NCBI RefSeq assembly: GCF_900142325.1 | Contig: NZ_FRAM01000001.1 | Location: 1,550,001-1,614,000 of the forward strand | Length of the DNA stretch: 64,000 bases | Direction: 5' to 3' | DNA from: Epilithonimonas mollis | Lineage (GTDB): Bacteria > Bacteroidota > Bacteroidia > Flavobacteriales > Weeksellaceae | Shown: piece by piece, positions 1 to 8,878 of the stretch | Numbering within the stretch: position 1 is the first letter of the stretch | Layout: the number at the start of each line of letters is the position of its first letter | The notes under the pieces: model-generated | What the model was told of the DNA's origin: nothing | What the model saw: only the letters and a program-made list of their open reading frames with translations | The model's database searches: none | Position numbers and translations under genes: made by a program

Positions 1-1139
1 CTTATCTTTTGCAACAGCAGGGTCACGAGGTTATCGGACTTTTTATGCGCAACTGGAATGATGCGTCGGTAACTTTGGAGGACGAGTGTCCCTGGATAGA
101 AGACAGTAATGATGCGCTTCTCGTCGCACAAAAATTAGGAATTCCGTTTCAGGTTATCGATATGAGCGAGCTCTACAAAGAGAGAATTGTGGATTATATG
201 TTTGAGGAATATCAGAAAGGCAGAACGCCGAATCCCGATGTGCTTTGTAACCGAGAAGTGAAATTTGACGTGTTTATGAAAACGGCTTTATCGCTTGGTG
301 CTGAGAAAGTTGCAACCGGACATTACGCGCGCGTTACCTCGACTTTTGATGAAAATGGGAAGGAGATTTTCCACCTTTTGGCAGGAAAAGATAATAATAA
401 AGACCAAAGTTATTTCCTTTGTCAGTTGAGTCAAGACCAATTGTCAAAAGCCTTGTTTCCGATTGGGGAATTAACAAAACCTGAAGTTCGTGAAATTGCG
501 AAAGAACAAGGTTTGGTAACCGCAGACAAGAAGGATTCGCAAGGACTTTGTTTCATTGGAAAAGTAAGTTTGCCTACCTTTTTGCAACAGCAATTAGTTC
601 CGAAAGAAGGCGAAATTGTAGAAATTTTCAATGATTTTGCAGAATATCATAAACCTCAGCCAACTTTCAATTCAAAACAGAAAGAATTGGAATATTTGTC
701 GGCAAAAATCAATTATAAAAGAGAAGATGGAAAAGTGATTGGTAAGCATCAGGGGGCGCAGTTTTTTACGATTGGTCAAAGTAAAGGTTTAGGAATTGGA
801 GGTCATAAGGAATCTTGCTTCATCATTTCCAGAGAAATGGAAAACAATATTATTTTTGTTGGCGAAGGCAGAAATTTCCCTGGACTTTTCCGCAAAGCTT
901 TAAAAATAGATAATTCTGAAGTTCATTGGGTTCGGGAAGATTTGAGATTAAAAGTTGGCGAATCTATGGAAGTAATGGCAAGAATCCGTTACAGACAAAC
1001 TTTGGAAAAAGCAACCATTTATCAGTTCGAAGATGGATTTTATATGGAATTTGAAAATCCTCAATCTGCGATTGCCGAAGGGCAGTTTGCTGCTTGGTAT
1101 ATTGATGATGAATTGATTGGAAGTGGGGTGATTAGTTAA
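1..1139 (+). CDS. mnmA: tRNA-specific 2-thiouridylase MnmA, 5' truncated by window edge
   Basis: Makes the 2-thio group of s2U34 in the wobble position of Lys, Glu and Gln tRNAs: it adenylates the base, then transfers persulfide sulfur. The frame is open from base 3 with no start, so the N-terminus and its PP-loop ATP site lie before the window; the first visible residues ([14 protein letters not shown]) are the helix that normally follows that motif. Both catalytic cysteines are present: [16 protein letters not shown] at about visible residue 80 and DSQGLCFIG at about 180. The C-terminal central and beta-barrel domains are intact. It is followed at once by a bidirectional terminator and a convergent gene. 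Identification is firm; the true start cannot be seen. Confidence 0.96.
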   Translation, partial: YLLQQQGHEVIGLFMRNWNDASVTLEDECPWIEDSNDALLVAQKLGIPFQVIDMSELYKERIVDYMFEEYQKGRTPNPDVLCNREVKFDVFMKTALSLGAEKVATGHYARVTSTFDENGKEIFHLLAGKDNNKDQSYFLCQLSQDQLSKALFPIGELTKPEVREIAKEQGLVTADKKDSQGLCFIGKVSLPTFLQQQLVPKEGEIVEIFNDFAEYHKPQPTFNSKQKELEYLSAKINYKREDGKVIGKHQGAQFFTIGQSKGLGIGGHKESCFIISREMENNIIFVGEGRNFPGLFRKALKIDNSEVHWVREDLRLKVGESMEVMARIRYRQTLEKATIYQFEDGFYMEFENPQSAIAEGQFAAWYIDDELIGSGVIS

Positions 1140-1177
1140 GCGAGATTAGATTTCATATTTATGCTGTACAAATAAAA

Positions 1178-1213
1178 TAATCCGCCTCAAAATTGAAGCG
1201 GATTACTTTTTTT
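1178..1213. terminator. bidirectional intrinsic terminator
   Basis: Perfect 8-bp stem TAATCCGC (1178-1185) / GCGGATTA (1198-1205), 12-base loop, followed by seven T on the + strand; the other side is A-rich. It lies between the convergent ends of mnmA and the T9SS protein gene and can serve both. Confidence 0.85.
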
Positions 1214-4200
1214 ATCTCTTAATTATCTTGAATCTTTGCGATTTCGTATCAGTTTCAGCTTCCAGATAATATATTCCGGTAGTGAGAGATGTAACATCAA
1301 CACTACTATTATTTAAAAGAGATAGCATTTTAATTAATCGCCCATTACTATCGAATATTTTAACTTCTTTAATTTTATCCTGAGAATCAAAATGCAGGAA
1401 ATCAATCACAGGATTTGGATAAATTTTAATCTTAGTGAATGAATCTTCTTGGACACCTAACATTTCGCTTATTCTGAAACTATATAGTTCCGAATAAATT
1501 TTCTCAGACCCATCCATCGCAGAAATTTTGTAATAATAAATCTTGTTGATATCGAGTCCAGATAAAGTAAATTCAATTGGCTGAACAGCGTTTCCATAAA
1601 CATAATTTAGAACAACTGGCGACAAAGATCCCAAATCGGGAGTTAAGCCATATTCAAATTTTACTGATGTTAGAAACTTTTGACCAGCATATACCAATCC
1701 TTTCATTTTCACTGAGGTATTGTCTATCGGAACTACAGAATCTTTAATAAGAATTGGAGTGGTAGGACTAGTTGTAAATATTGAGTTTTCACTATAAACA
1801 ATTCTCCCGTTAGTTTTTCCACTTAGACGATAATAATATGGTCTGTTAGGATCTATTGAAGAAATATTGATTGAAGCATTAACCTGTTTGTTTGATAAAG
1901 CAACAACATTATCAGGTGAAGCAGCAACACTATTTTCAAAATCTAAGGTGCCGTACTCAAATTTCAATTCAGTAATATCTTTATAGTATGCATCTACAAA
2001 AGCATTTAAAAATATTTTTTCATTCGCAATCTCATTAGATATAGAAAAACTAAATTCCTGATTCGTAGTAAATGAAATGGTGTTGCTATAAACCGCGCTT
2101 CCTTTATAATGCCCTTTAATTCGAGCATAATATTTTGTCGCAGGTAATAAATTTACCAAATTTCCAGTCAATGTTTTTTGTCCAGATTCCTTTAATACCT
2201 CATTTGGCACAGAAACTACCTGATTGGAAAAATCTGTTTCCGTTAGTCCGTATTCAAAAACCAAATCTAATAAATCATCACCGTTTGCTGTTGCTAATCC
2301 CTCAAGTTTAACCTTTGAGGCATCACCATAAATCATTGGAGTCGATATATTTAGTGTGAAATTTTCAGTAGTAGTAAAGTTTTCAGTATTCCCATTGATT
2401 TTTAACCCGTTCCTTTTTGCGGTAAGTCGCACATAATATTTTTGGTTAGGTTGCAAACCTGAGACTGCACCAATAATATCTTTCGAATCATTAGAAGAAA
2501 CTTGGGAAAGATTCGCTTCAATATAAAAGGGTTGCGCAAAAAACTGTGTTGTACTAATTTCAAATTTTATATCTGTGAGTTCTTCTACTCCGTTATTCGC
2601 TACTGATCCCTTAAGTTTTGCCCTGTCATTAAAGTATTCAACAACCGGCTTTGTTACTACTACATTTTGTGGTACGTTTAAAAAATTTCCTCTTAAAATT
2701 CTGCCACCTTCTCCGGTAATATAAATTTTGTTATTTACAATTTTCAATGAGTTAAAAGAATAATGATTGCCGTCATATTTCCAGGTTCTACCTCCGTCAT
2801 ACGAGACATTTATTTGCCCTTCTTCATCTATTAAAACCCCTACATTCTTATTTAAAAATTTAATTTGTTTATACCATTCATAAGGTATTTGTTCCCTTAT
2901 CCAAGTTACACCACCATCTACAGTTCTGTTCAAATTTACATCCGGATCGCCAATTAAAAATCCGTTATTCTCATCTAAAAAAAAGAAATCAGCAATCTCT
3001 TGGTTGTCATAAGTAAACAATAAATTCCAAGATAATCCCCCATCAGAACTTTTGTAAAGATGACTGTAACTGGCTGCATAGATGATTTGTTCACTAAAAA
3101 TTTTGATAGAACGAAAGCTATATTGACCATTTAATTCCACCCAAGTCTCACCACCATCTGTAGTTTTGTACAAACCATAAGTCATCGTTCCTTGCCCACC
3201 ACAAATAATTCCAAAATTTTCGTTTAAAAAATCAAAACCAGTTAATCCAGAGGCAGAAAAATTCTTTTTCTTGGTCCAAGAAATTCCTCCATCGGTAGTT
3301 TTATAAAGGTTGGACTCGGTGTTATATTTACCACCAATTATATATCCTATATTATCCGAAACAAATTTCACATCTCTAGCATAAGGCTGAACCGATGTAG
3401 GCTGTAAATCATCTGGTCTACTAAGTTTCGACCAGTTTCCTCCGGAATCAGAAGTCTTAAATATATCAAGTCCAACTTTTGCGAAAATACTATTTTCTGT
3501 AATCTCTAAAGAGTTTACACTTGAATAAAATGGTGAATACTGTGTCCAATTGAAACCTCCATTATCTGTTCTAAGAATTCTTCCTGCAGAACCAACAATG
3601 AACCCTTTGTCTTCATTGAAGAAGTGCAAACCAAACATTGACGTTCCATAGATATACCCATTCTGAAAAAGACGAGTTTGCCAAGTAATTCCCCCATCTG
3701 TTGTTTTATATACCACCCCATATTCTCCCACAGCATAACCAATGCTTTCGGAAAGAAACTGTATGGCAAAAATATTTTCGCTGGGATTTGAGATTTTTAA
3801 CCAAGTTTCTCCAGCATCCACAGTTTTCATGACATTTCCATGTCCTTGCACTGCATAACCAATCTGTGTATTATAAAAATACATAGTAAAGTAATCTGAT
3901 GGAATAGTATTGCTCGAAATTTTTTGTGACCAAGAATTTCCGCCGTCTGTCGTTTTAAAAATACTTCCATTTGTAGTGCCCACAAAACCAGTATTTTTAT
4001 TGGTAAAGTAAACGATATTTGCTGCGCTTATATTAAACGTTTTTGTAATCCATGTTGTGCCGCCATCTACTGTAGAATAGATTTTATTTTTCGAAGCGAC
4101 AACAAAATTATCATTATCAAAAACCTTTGCATATATCAGATTATCCTGTGCTCCCAAAGTTTGAGTTTGCCAAGTAGAAGCTCGATCCTTAGTGATTGAT

Positions 4201-4475
4201 ACCTGACAAAAGTTTTGAGCAACAATTCCCACATCATTTAGTAAATCGAAACTGTTGGCGTAAGTAAAGTTTTTATTGACCGTCCAATTTGTACCACCAT
4301 CTTTTGTCTCGATTAGCTCCTTTCCTGTTAAAAAGAAACCTTGCATTTCATTAATAAAATGTAAATCCTTTCCTGAATTGTATGTTGGCTTTGGGCTTAG
4401 AACCTCCCAGTTGATTTGATTTTGTGAATAAATAAATACTGACATAAAAGTCAGCAGAAAGTATAGTTTTTTCAT
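1212..4475 (-). CDS. Secreted YCF48-repeat and fibronectin-like protein with T9SS type A sorting domain
   Basis: A 1087-residue predicted cell-surface or secreted protein. An N-terminal signal peptide (about residues 1-17, ending near IYSQ) is followed by a run of YCF48/BNR-type repeats with the recurrent core TTDGG-x-[ST]W (about residues 25-640), expected to fold as one or two beta-propellers. Then come about four FN3-like repeats, each with a core such as [IVL]KFEYG (about 650-1005), and a C-terminal sorting domain starting IYPNPVIDFLHF and ending with a basic KR-rich tail (about 1015-1087). The sorting domain directs export through the type IX system and cleavage or attachment at the surface. 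The ligand is unknown. It lies 38 bp downstream of a LytTR regulator and could be its last operon member, but it is also like other free-standing surface proteins. It shares its architecture with the protein at 32391-34691. Confidence 0.88.
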   Translation of the reverse strand: MKKLYFLLTFMSVFIYSQNQINWEVLSPKPTYNSGKDLHFINEMQGFFLTGKELIETKDGGTNWTVNKNFTYANSFDLLNDVGIVAQNFCQVSITKDRASTWQTQTLGAQDNLIYAKVFDNDNFVVASKNKIYSTVDGGTTWITKTFNISAANIVYFTNKNTGFVGTTNGSIFKTTDGGNSWSQKISSNTIPSDYFTMYFYNTQIGYAVQGHGNVMKTVDAGETWLKISNPSENIFAIQFLSESIGYAVGEYGVVYKTTDGGITWQTRLFQNGYIYGTSMFGLHFFNEDKGFIVGSAGRILRTDNGGFNWTQYSPFYSSVNSLEITENSIFAKVGLDIFKTSDSGGNWSKLSRPDDLQPTSVQPYARDVKFVSDNIGYIIGGKYNTESNLYKTTDGGISWTKKKNFSASGLTGFDFLNENFGIICGGQGTMTYGLYKTTDGGETWVELNGQYSFRSIKIFSEQIIYAASYSHLYKSSDGGLSWNLLFTYDNQEIADFFFLDENNGFLIGDPDVNLNRTVDGGVTWIREQIPYEWYKQIKFLNKNVGVLIDEEGQINVSYDGGRTWKYDGNHYSFNSLKIVNNKIYITGEGGRILRGNFLNVPQNVVVTKPVVEYFNDRAKLKGSVANNGVEELTDIKFEISTTQFFAQPFYIEANLSQVSSNDSKDIIGAVSGLQPNQKYYVRLTAKRNGLKINGNTENFTTTENFTLNISTPMIYGDASKVKLEGLATANGDDLLDLVFEYGLTETDFSNQVVSVPNEVLKESGQKTLTGNLVNLLPATKYYARIKGHYKGSAVYSNTISFTTNQEFSFSISNEIANEKIFLNAFVDAYYKDITELKFEYGTLDFENSVAASPDNVVALSNKQVNASINISSIDPNRPYYYRLSGKTNGRIVYSENSIFTTSPTTPILIKDSVVPIDNTSVKMKGLVYAGQKFLTSVKFEYGLTPDLGSLSPVVLNYVYGNAVQPIEFTLSGLDINKIYYYKISAMDGSEKIYSELYSFRISEMLGVQEDSFTKIKIYPNPVIDFLHFDSQDKIKEVKIFDSNGRLIKMLSLLNNSSVDVTSLTTGIYYLEAETDTKSQRFKIIKR

Positions 4476-4513
4476 GAATTAGTTTTTGACTGTTGACAAA
4501 TTTATAAAATTTA

Positions 4514-5260
4514 TTACGATTTAATTAGCCAATCTTTAAAATCCTTCACTCGTTCTCTACTTACCGTAATCTCTTCATTCGGCTGGAAATCCAAATCGAC
4601 TTTGTAATTTGGGGAAGTATGGATGTTTTTAATGTAATCCGAACTGATGATAAACTGTCTATTGACACGGAAAAATTTGGTTTCGTCTAAAACATTTTCC
4701 AGTTCATCTAAAGTGAAATCTGTGGGATAATTTCGTTCTTTGGTTTGAAGGTAAACGATTTTATTCTCGCTGTAGAAACAACTGACTTCATTGATAGAAA
4801 CGACTTTAAGATTATAGCCGATCTTGACCAAAATTCTGGAAAGCGTCGATTTTTCTTTCCGAACAATTTGTCTGATTTCCTGAGAATTAACTGTTCCTTC
4901 TTCCGGCAGAAATGATTTAAACTTCTCAATGGCTTTTGCAAGATCTTCTTCTTCAATCGGCTTCAGAAGATAGTCTATGCTGTTGAGTTTGAAAGCTTTC
5001 AAAGTATATTGGTCAAAGGCTGTGGTATAAATGATAAAAGCTTTGGTTGAAACTTTATCAAAGATATCAAACGATAATCCGTCGCCTAAAACGATATCCG
5101 AAAAAATGAGTTGCGGATGTTCATTTTCCTGAAACCAACCTACTGCTTCTTCCACAGAATTAAGGCTTGCAACTACTTCTAAGTCAGAGAATAAACCTAA
5201 CAATTTTTCAAGCCTTCTGACTGCAGGTTTTTCATCTTCGATGATTATCGTTCTTATCAT
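4514..5260 (-). CDS. LytTR-family response regulator
   Basis: A 248-residue DNA-binding response regulator. The receiver domain (about 1-120) has the acidic pair ED at 9-10, phospho-acceptor Asp55 in IFSDIVLG, the switch Thr in YTTAF and the conserved Lys in LLKPI. The C-terminal LytTR domain (about 145-245) has the typical FYSENK...FFRVNRQFIIS core. It should be phosphorylated by the LytS-type kinase at 5910-7229, from which it is separated only by two small 2TM genes, all on the same strand. A pair of ACAGTTCAG repeats upstream of the kinase gene fits the binding mode of this family, suggesting autoregulation. Start is ATG with no visible Shine-Dalgarno. Confidence 0.95.
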   Translation of the reverse strand: MIRTIIIEDEKPAVRRLEKLLGLFSDLEVVASLNSVEEAVGWFQENEHPQLIFSDIVLGDGLSFDIFDKVSTKAFIIYTTAFDQYTLKAFKLNSIDYLLKPIEEEDLAKAIEKFKSFLPEEGTVNSQEIRQIVRKEKSTLSRILVKIGYNLKVVSINEVSCFYSENKIVYLQTKERNYPTDFTLDELENVLDETKFFRVNRQFIISSDYIKNIHTSPNYKVDLDFQPNEEITVSRERVKDFKDWLIKS

Positions 5261-5303
5261 TTTAAACAGTTTCTTTTTTATTGAATCGAAATTTAGGAAA
5301 ATA

Positions 5304-5606
5304 TTATTTTTCTTTATCCATCAATTGCCGAATTTTTCTCTCTTCCCAATTTCTTCCTAAAATAAATTGCGGAACAAAAATACTCAACCCGTGCGCTATC
5401 AAACCTATTCCCCAAAAAAATAGAGTCATGAAATTTTTAGGTTGAAAATAACTTTCGCCCGGTTTTAAATCCTGATAATTAATAAATACAATCAGCAGGT
5501 TTACAAGGACATAAATCGCCACATGGGTATAAAAACCTTTGAGTCTTTTCACCCTTTTCCTGGCTTCGAGATACTTGATATTATCCCGATCATTAATAAT
5601 TTCCAT
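5304..5606 (-). CDS. Small 2TM-domain membrane protein
   Basis: A 100-residue protein that is essentially one 2TM domain (Pfam 2TM family): an amphipathic start with the motif ARKRVKRLKGFYTH, two membrane helices (about 26-45 and 61-82), then NWEERKIRQLMDKEK. It is a paralogue of the protein encoded just upstream (5593-5892), whose gene it overlaps by 14 bp, and of the C-terminal 82 residues of the histidine kinase. The tight packing argues for co-translation and a shared membrane complex or signalling role; the molecular function of 2TM domains is not established. Confidence 0.85.
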   Translation of the reverse strand: MEIINDRDNIKYLEARKRVKRLKGFYTHVAIYVLVNLLIVFINYQDLKPGESYFQPKNFMTLFFWGIGLIAHGLSIFVPQFILGRNWEERKIRQLMDKEK

Positions 5607-5892
5607 TGTTTTGTTTTTTGATTTCTTTGTTAATCATATCATTTTCCCAATCAGAATTTAAGAAAAACAACTTGATGCCTTTAATGACAAGAATCAATCC
5701 CCAGACGATAAAAACCCAGGAAATCTGCATCTCTCCAAGATTTTGTGGGAAACCGTGTTTGAAATATTTGATTCCGTAAATTACTCCAAATACGATGGCG
5801 AAAACCAAAAGTCCTGTGTAAAATTTTTTGATTTTTTGTACCCTTTCCACGGCTATTGCGTAACGTGGATTTTCTTTATTTATATTTTCCAT
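5593..5892 (-). CDS. Small 2TM-domain membrane protein
   Basis: A 99-residue 2TM-domain protein: AVERVQKIKKFYTGL start motif, membrane helices at about 27-45 and 58-76, then SDWENDMINKEIKK. It is the most divergent of the three 2TM copies in this operon; the charge-rich tail matches the pattern xxWExxxIxxxMxK of its neighbours only loosely. Its stop region overlaps the start of the next 2TM gene by 14 bp, and its start lies 17 bp after the kinase stop. A role as accessory or sensory partner of the kinase is inferred from position only. Confidence 0.83.
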   Translation of the reverse strand: MENINKENPRYAIAVERVQKIKKFYTGLLVFAIVFGVIYGIKYFKHGFPQNLGEMQISWVFIVWGLILVIKGIKLFFLNSDWENDMINKEIKKQNNGNY

Positions 5893-5909
5893 TATGATTG
5901 ATTTTTAAA

Positions 5910-7229
5910 TTATTTCTGATTGTTCATTATTTCCTGGATCTTCTTTTCTTCCCAGTTTTTACCGATGGCAAAAGTGTTCATTCCGTGAGCCAGGATTCCT
6001 ATTCCCCATCCCAGCATCGGCCAGTAAAACCAAATTTCTTTTGGTGAAGTGATGAGGTTGATGATGGCCAAAAACGGAATCACAATGCAATATGAGATCA
6101 GGTTTCCGTAAAATCCCTTCAGTTCTTTTACTCTTTTTACGGCTTTCTCGTAAGCCATGTTTTCTGTGGATTGTGCTGTGTAAGTTGTCATTTGATGCGT
6201 ATCTTTTTTTATTAATATTGGAACTTTAACTTTAAAATTGTGTTCTGATTTTTCTATGAAAACATTCTCTTTTGTAAGCAATGCATAACGCTGGACGATG
6301 TTTGACAAACCGATTCCGGCACTTTCTGTCAGTTGCTCTCTCACCTGGAGATTATTCTCGATGCAAAGAAATCTGCCCTCCGTGAAGATTCTGATATTTA
6401 AAGGTCTGCCAGATGTTGCGAAATTATGTTTGATGCAGTTTTCTAATAATAATTGCAATGAAAGTGGAACAACCATTTTTTGCAAATCATCAGAATTGAT
6501 ATTAAAAGTGAAATCAACACTATCTTCAAATCTGGTTTTCAGAAGGTTGCAGTAGATTTTCGCAAATTCTATCTCATCCTCCACTTTTACCATTTCTTTA
6601 TCTTTCTGTTCCAGAACATAACGGTAAATCTTCGACATCGATGTCGTGAATTTCTGTGCCTGTTCTGGATTTTCATCAATCAAAGCGGTTAAGACATTAA
6701 GAGAATTGAAAAGAAAATGAGGATCCAGTTGATTCTTAAGCGATTCGAATTGGGCGTTGGCTGATTTTGCAATCAGCTTTTGTTCCACCACCTCTTTTTT
6801 CGTATTCTTTTTTAATTCTTCCATAAAGCCTTTGGCATGAAGAAAAGCTGAAATCATCAAGGCAAAGTTGATCATAAACCAAGTGGTAAAATCATACTTT
6901 CCGGATAAAAAATCTTCTGTGGAAGCCACTTTTTGGATTATAACATAGTTGACATAATTACAGGCATATACGACTATAAAATTGACTATAATGGTTGCTA
7001 TAATTCCCAGAATCGTTCTCAGTCGGGTTTGTTCCGTCCAGGAGAGTTTCTTATTTAGAAAATCATTTAAATAACCATTACTCAAGCCCAAGCTAAATGC
7101 ATATATAGAAGAAATCAACAGGTTGTATCCGAAGCTTTCCAACGTTTTTTCCTCAGAGAAAAAAGTGAAAAAAAAGATGGACGAACCGAGCGTTATCCAA
7201 GTTAGTGTTGTTAAAGGTTTTTTGTTCAT
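5910..7229 (-). CDS. LytS-type sensor histidine kinase with C-terminal 2TM domain
   Basis: A 439-residue membrane kinase. Four N-terminal membrane helices (about 10-24, 36-52, 72-96, 114-131) lead into a short coiled coil and a His_kinase (LytS/YehU family) domain with phospho-acceptor His171 in QLDPHFLFNSLN, then a HATPase domain with the N-box LLENCIKHN and the glycine box SAGIGLSNI. Kinases of this family usually end just after the HATPase, near the sequence KVKVPIL here. Instead this one continues into a complete 2TM domain (residues about 358-439) like the two small proteins encoded downstream. An in-frame ATG (6189-6191, residue 347) shows where a separate 2TM gene might once have begun. 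It should phosphorylate the LytTR regulator at 4514-5260. The signal is unknown. Confidence 0.92.
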   Translation of the reverse strand: MNKKPLTTLTWITLGSSIFFFTFFSEEKTLESFGYNLLISSIYAFSLGLSNGYLNDFLNKKLSWTEQTRLRTILGIIATIIVNFIVVYACNYVNYVIIQKVASTEDFLSGKYDFTTWFMINFALMISAFLHAKGFMEELKKNTKKEVVEQKLIAKSANAQFESLKNQLDPHFLFNSLNVLTALIDENPEQAQKFTTSMSKIYRYVLEQKDKEMVKVEDEIEFAKIYCNLLKTRFEDSVDFTFNINSDDLQKMVVPLSLQLLLENCIKHNFATSGRPLNIRIFTEGRFLCIENNLQVREQLTESAGIGLSNIVQRYALLTKENVFIEKSEHNFKVKVPILIKKDTHQMTTYTAQSTENMAYEKAVKRVKELKGFYGNLISYCIVIPFLAIINLITSPKEIWFYWPMLGWGIGILAHGMNTFAIGKNWEEKKIQEIMNNQK

Positions 7230-7246
7230 AGCTTGATTTCCTGGTT

Positions 7247-7277
7247 CAAAATTATTTCAATGCCAGAAGGTAAACAA
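7247..7277 (-). promoter_or_regulatory. Promoter of the LytS-2TM-2TM-LytTR operon
   Basis: On the minus strand a TTG (7275-7277) is followed after 20 bp by TAATTTTG (7247-7254), a full match to the Bacteroidota -33/-7 pattern TTG-N17-23-TAnnTTTG. The -7 box ends 17 bases before the kinase start codon. Confidence 0.75.
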
Positions 7278-7287
7278 TAATTATTTA

Positions 7288-7317
7288 CTGAACTGTAAAA
7301 AAACAAGGCTGAACTGT
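7288..7317 (-). promoter_or_regulatory. Probable LytTR response-regulator binding site (direct repeat)
   Basis: Read on the minus strand there are two identical 9-mers ACAGTTCAG (7309-7317 and 7288-7296) separated by exactly 12 bp, so 21 bp or two helical turns apart. With the flanking T-run identity extends to 14 bases. The arrangement closely resembles the direct repeats bound by AgrA, which carries the same LytTR domain. The site ends 10 bp upstream of the -33 element of the kinase operon, a typical activator position. The target regulator is inferred to be the one encoded in this operon. Confidence 0.65.
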
Positions 7318-7381
7318 AAAAATATCTCCAGACATAAAAAGGAACGCTATTTGCTTATTTGTTTTGACAAAAATTGTCTTT

Positions 7382-7576
7382 ATGAAGAATAGTATCGAAA
7401 TTATATTTGCAGGAATATTTGGGACAGCCGCTGTTCTGAGTGTGATTGCGGCCAGAAAATACTTTAAGAATAAAGTTTATAACAGCGATTATTCTGACCA
7501 TCATCTGTTATTCGGTTCACCGAGAAAAGCTTACGCTAATCCAAATGATGGTGTAGAATTGGACGCCTTTCTTTAG
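7382..7576 (+). CDS. Small hypothetical membrane-anchored protein
   Basis: A 64-residue protein counted from the ATG at 7382; an in-frame TTG lies 18 bases upstream but ATG is preferred. An N-terminal hydrophobic helix (IIFAGIFGTAAVLSVIAA, about 5-22) is followed by a basic stretch and a polar tail with SDHHLLFGSPRKAY. I do not recognise a family. It is divergent from the LytS operon and followed by a clear terminator, which supports it being a real single-gene unit. Confidence 0.6.
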   Translation: MKNSIEIIFAGIFGTAAVLSVIAARKYFKNKVYNSDYSDHHLLFGSPRKAYANPNDGVELDAFL

Positions 7577-7602
7577 CACCAAATTCAATAATTATATATA
7601 TT

Positions 7603-7628
7603 TCCGGTTCTTACGAGCCGGATTTTTT
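7603..7628 (+). terminator. Intrinsic terminator
   Basis: Stem TCCGGTTC (7603-7610) / GAGCCGGA (7615-7622), one G-U pair, loop TTAC, followed by a run of six T. Ends the small gene at 7382-7576. Confidence 0.85.
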
Positions 7629-7742
7629 GTGGAAAACTTTACGGAATTTTAAGATAGTTTTCATTTTTCAAGTGATAATTTTGAAACAGAAATTCAATCA
7701 TTTTATTGCAAAGACGGAAAGTTCATTTCCTAATTAACCTCA

Positions 7743-7768
7743 TTAAGACGCAAAACTTTGCGGCTTAA
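7743..7768. repeat. Short inverted repeat of the AAGnCGCAAA type
   Basis: TTAAGACGCAAA (7743-7754) and TTTGCGGCTTAA (7757-7768) form 12-bp arms with one mismatch around a 2-base centre. Related words recur at 8879-8918 (other side of the same gene) and in the hairpin at 44242-44279, indicating a dispersed intergenic element. Confidence 0.6.
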
Positions 7769-7823
7769 AAACAGATTAATTAATCATTTTTATTTGTGCC
7801 TTTGCATTAGTTTTCATCAACTT

Positions 7824-8864
7824 ATGTCAGATTTAATTCCAAAAGGTCAGGGTGCACAGCGCAACGTCACCAACCGGTTCGACAGATATACCTTCGAGCC
7901 GGAAGACTATGAAATGGACAAAATCAAGACTCAGGTTACAGAAGTTTTTCCGAAGACAATAATCAATATTGTGAAGAGTCCGGATCTCTCAATGGATTAT
8001 TCGATGAATCCTTATCAAGGCTGCGAGCACGGCTGTTCCTATTGTTTTGCAAGGCCAACGCACGAATTTTGGGGTTACAGTGCCGGAATCGATTTTGAAA
8101 GAAAATTAATGGTCAAGAAAAATGCACCGGAACTTTTGGAAAAAACCTTCCAGAAGAAATCTTATGTTCCGAAACCCATTATGCTTTCCGGAAATACAGA
8201 TTGTTACCAACCGATTGAAAGACAATTTAAAATCACCAGAAAGCTGCTGCAGATTTGTCTGGATTACAGGAATCCTGTTTCTATTATAACAAAAAACGCT
8301 TTGATCCTAAGAGATCTGGACATTCTCGAAAAAATGGCAGAGAAAAATCTGATTGCTGTCAATATGAGCATTCCGACACTTAATGAAGATTTGAGACGTG
8401 TGATGGAACCCAGAACTTCTACTGCAAAAAATAAACTGAAGGCCATTGAAGTTTTATCCGGTAAAAATATTCCTGTGAATGTGATGATTGCGCCCGTCAT
8501 TCCCGGATTGACAAGTGAGGAAAGCCTTTTTATAATGAAATCCGTCTCCGATGCCGGCGCAAGAAGCTGCGGTTACACTCTGGTTAGACTAAATGATACA
8601 GTTGAACCCGTTTTCATCCAATGGCTGGAAGCGAATTTCCCAGACAGAAAAGACAAAGTTCTGAACCTCATCCGCTCCATGCGAGGCGGAAATCTTGGTG
8701 AAAAACGATTTTTCCAGCGCTACCAAGGCGAAGGCAATATTGCTGAAATGATTCATAAAACATTTGAAATCGGAAAGAAGAAGTTTTTTAATAATTGTGT
8801 AAGAGCAATTTTGACAACAGAGCATTTTACAGGAAGCAAGACTCAGCAATTGCGATTGTTTTAG
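7824..8864 (+). CDS. PA0069-family radical SAM protein
   Basis: A 346-residue radical SAM enzyme of the PA0069/Rv2578c group, related to spore photoproduct lyase-like proteins. The 4Fe-4S ligands are Cys67, Cys71 and Cys74 in the cluster motif GCEHGCSYCFARP. The region after it (SGNTDCYQPIE, TKNALILRD, MIAPVIPGL) matches the group's conserved barrel strands. Its substrate is not known. The start is set at the ATG at 7824 (MSDLIPKGQGAQRN), because family members begin with this stretch; the upstream in-frame codons to 7758 read as repeat-like non-coding sequence. It stands alone between two members of a short inverted-repeat family. Confidence 0.9.
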   Translation: MSDLIPKGQGAQRNVTNRFDRYTFEPEDYEMDKIKTQVTEVFPKTIINIVKSPDLSMDYSMNPYQGCEHGCSYCFARPTHEFWGYSAGIDFERKLMVKKNAPELLEKTFQKKSYVPKPIMLSGNTDCYQPIERQFKITRKLLQICLDYRNPVSIITKNALILRDLDILEKMAEKNLIAVNMSIPTLNEDLRRVMEPRTSTAKNKLKAIEVLSGKNIPVNVMIAPVIPGLTSEESLFIMKSVSDAGARSCGYTLVRLNDTVEPVFIQWLEANFPDRKDKVLNLIRSMRGGNLGEKRFFQRYQGEGNIAEMIHKTFEIGKKKFFNNCVRAILTTEHFTGSKTQQLRLF

Positions 8865-8878
8865 GTGTTTTTACCGCA

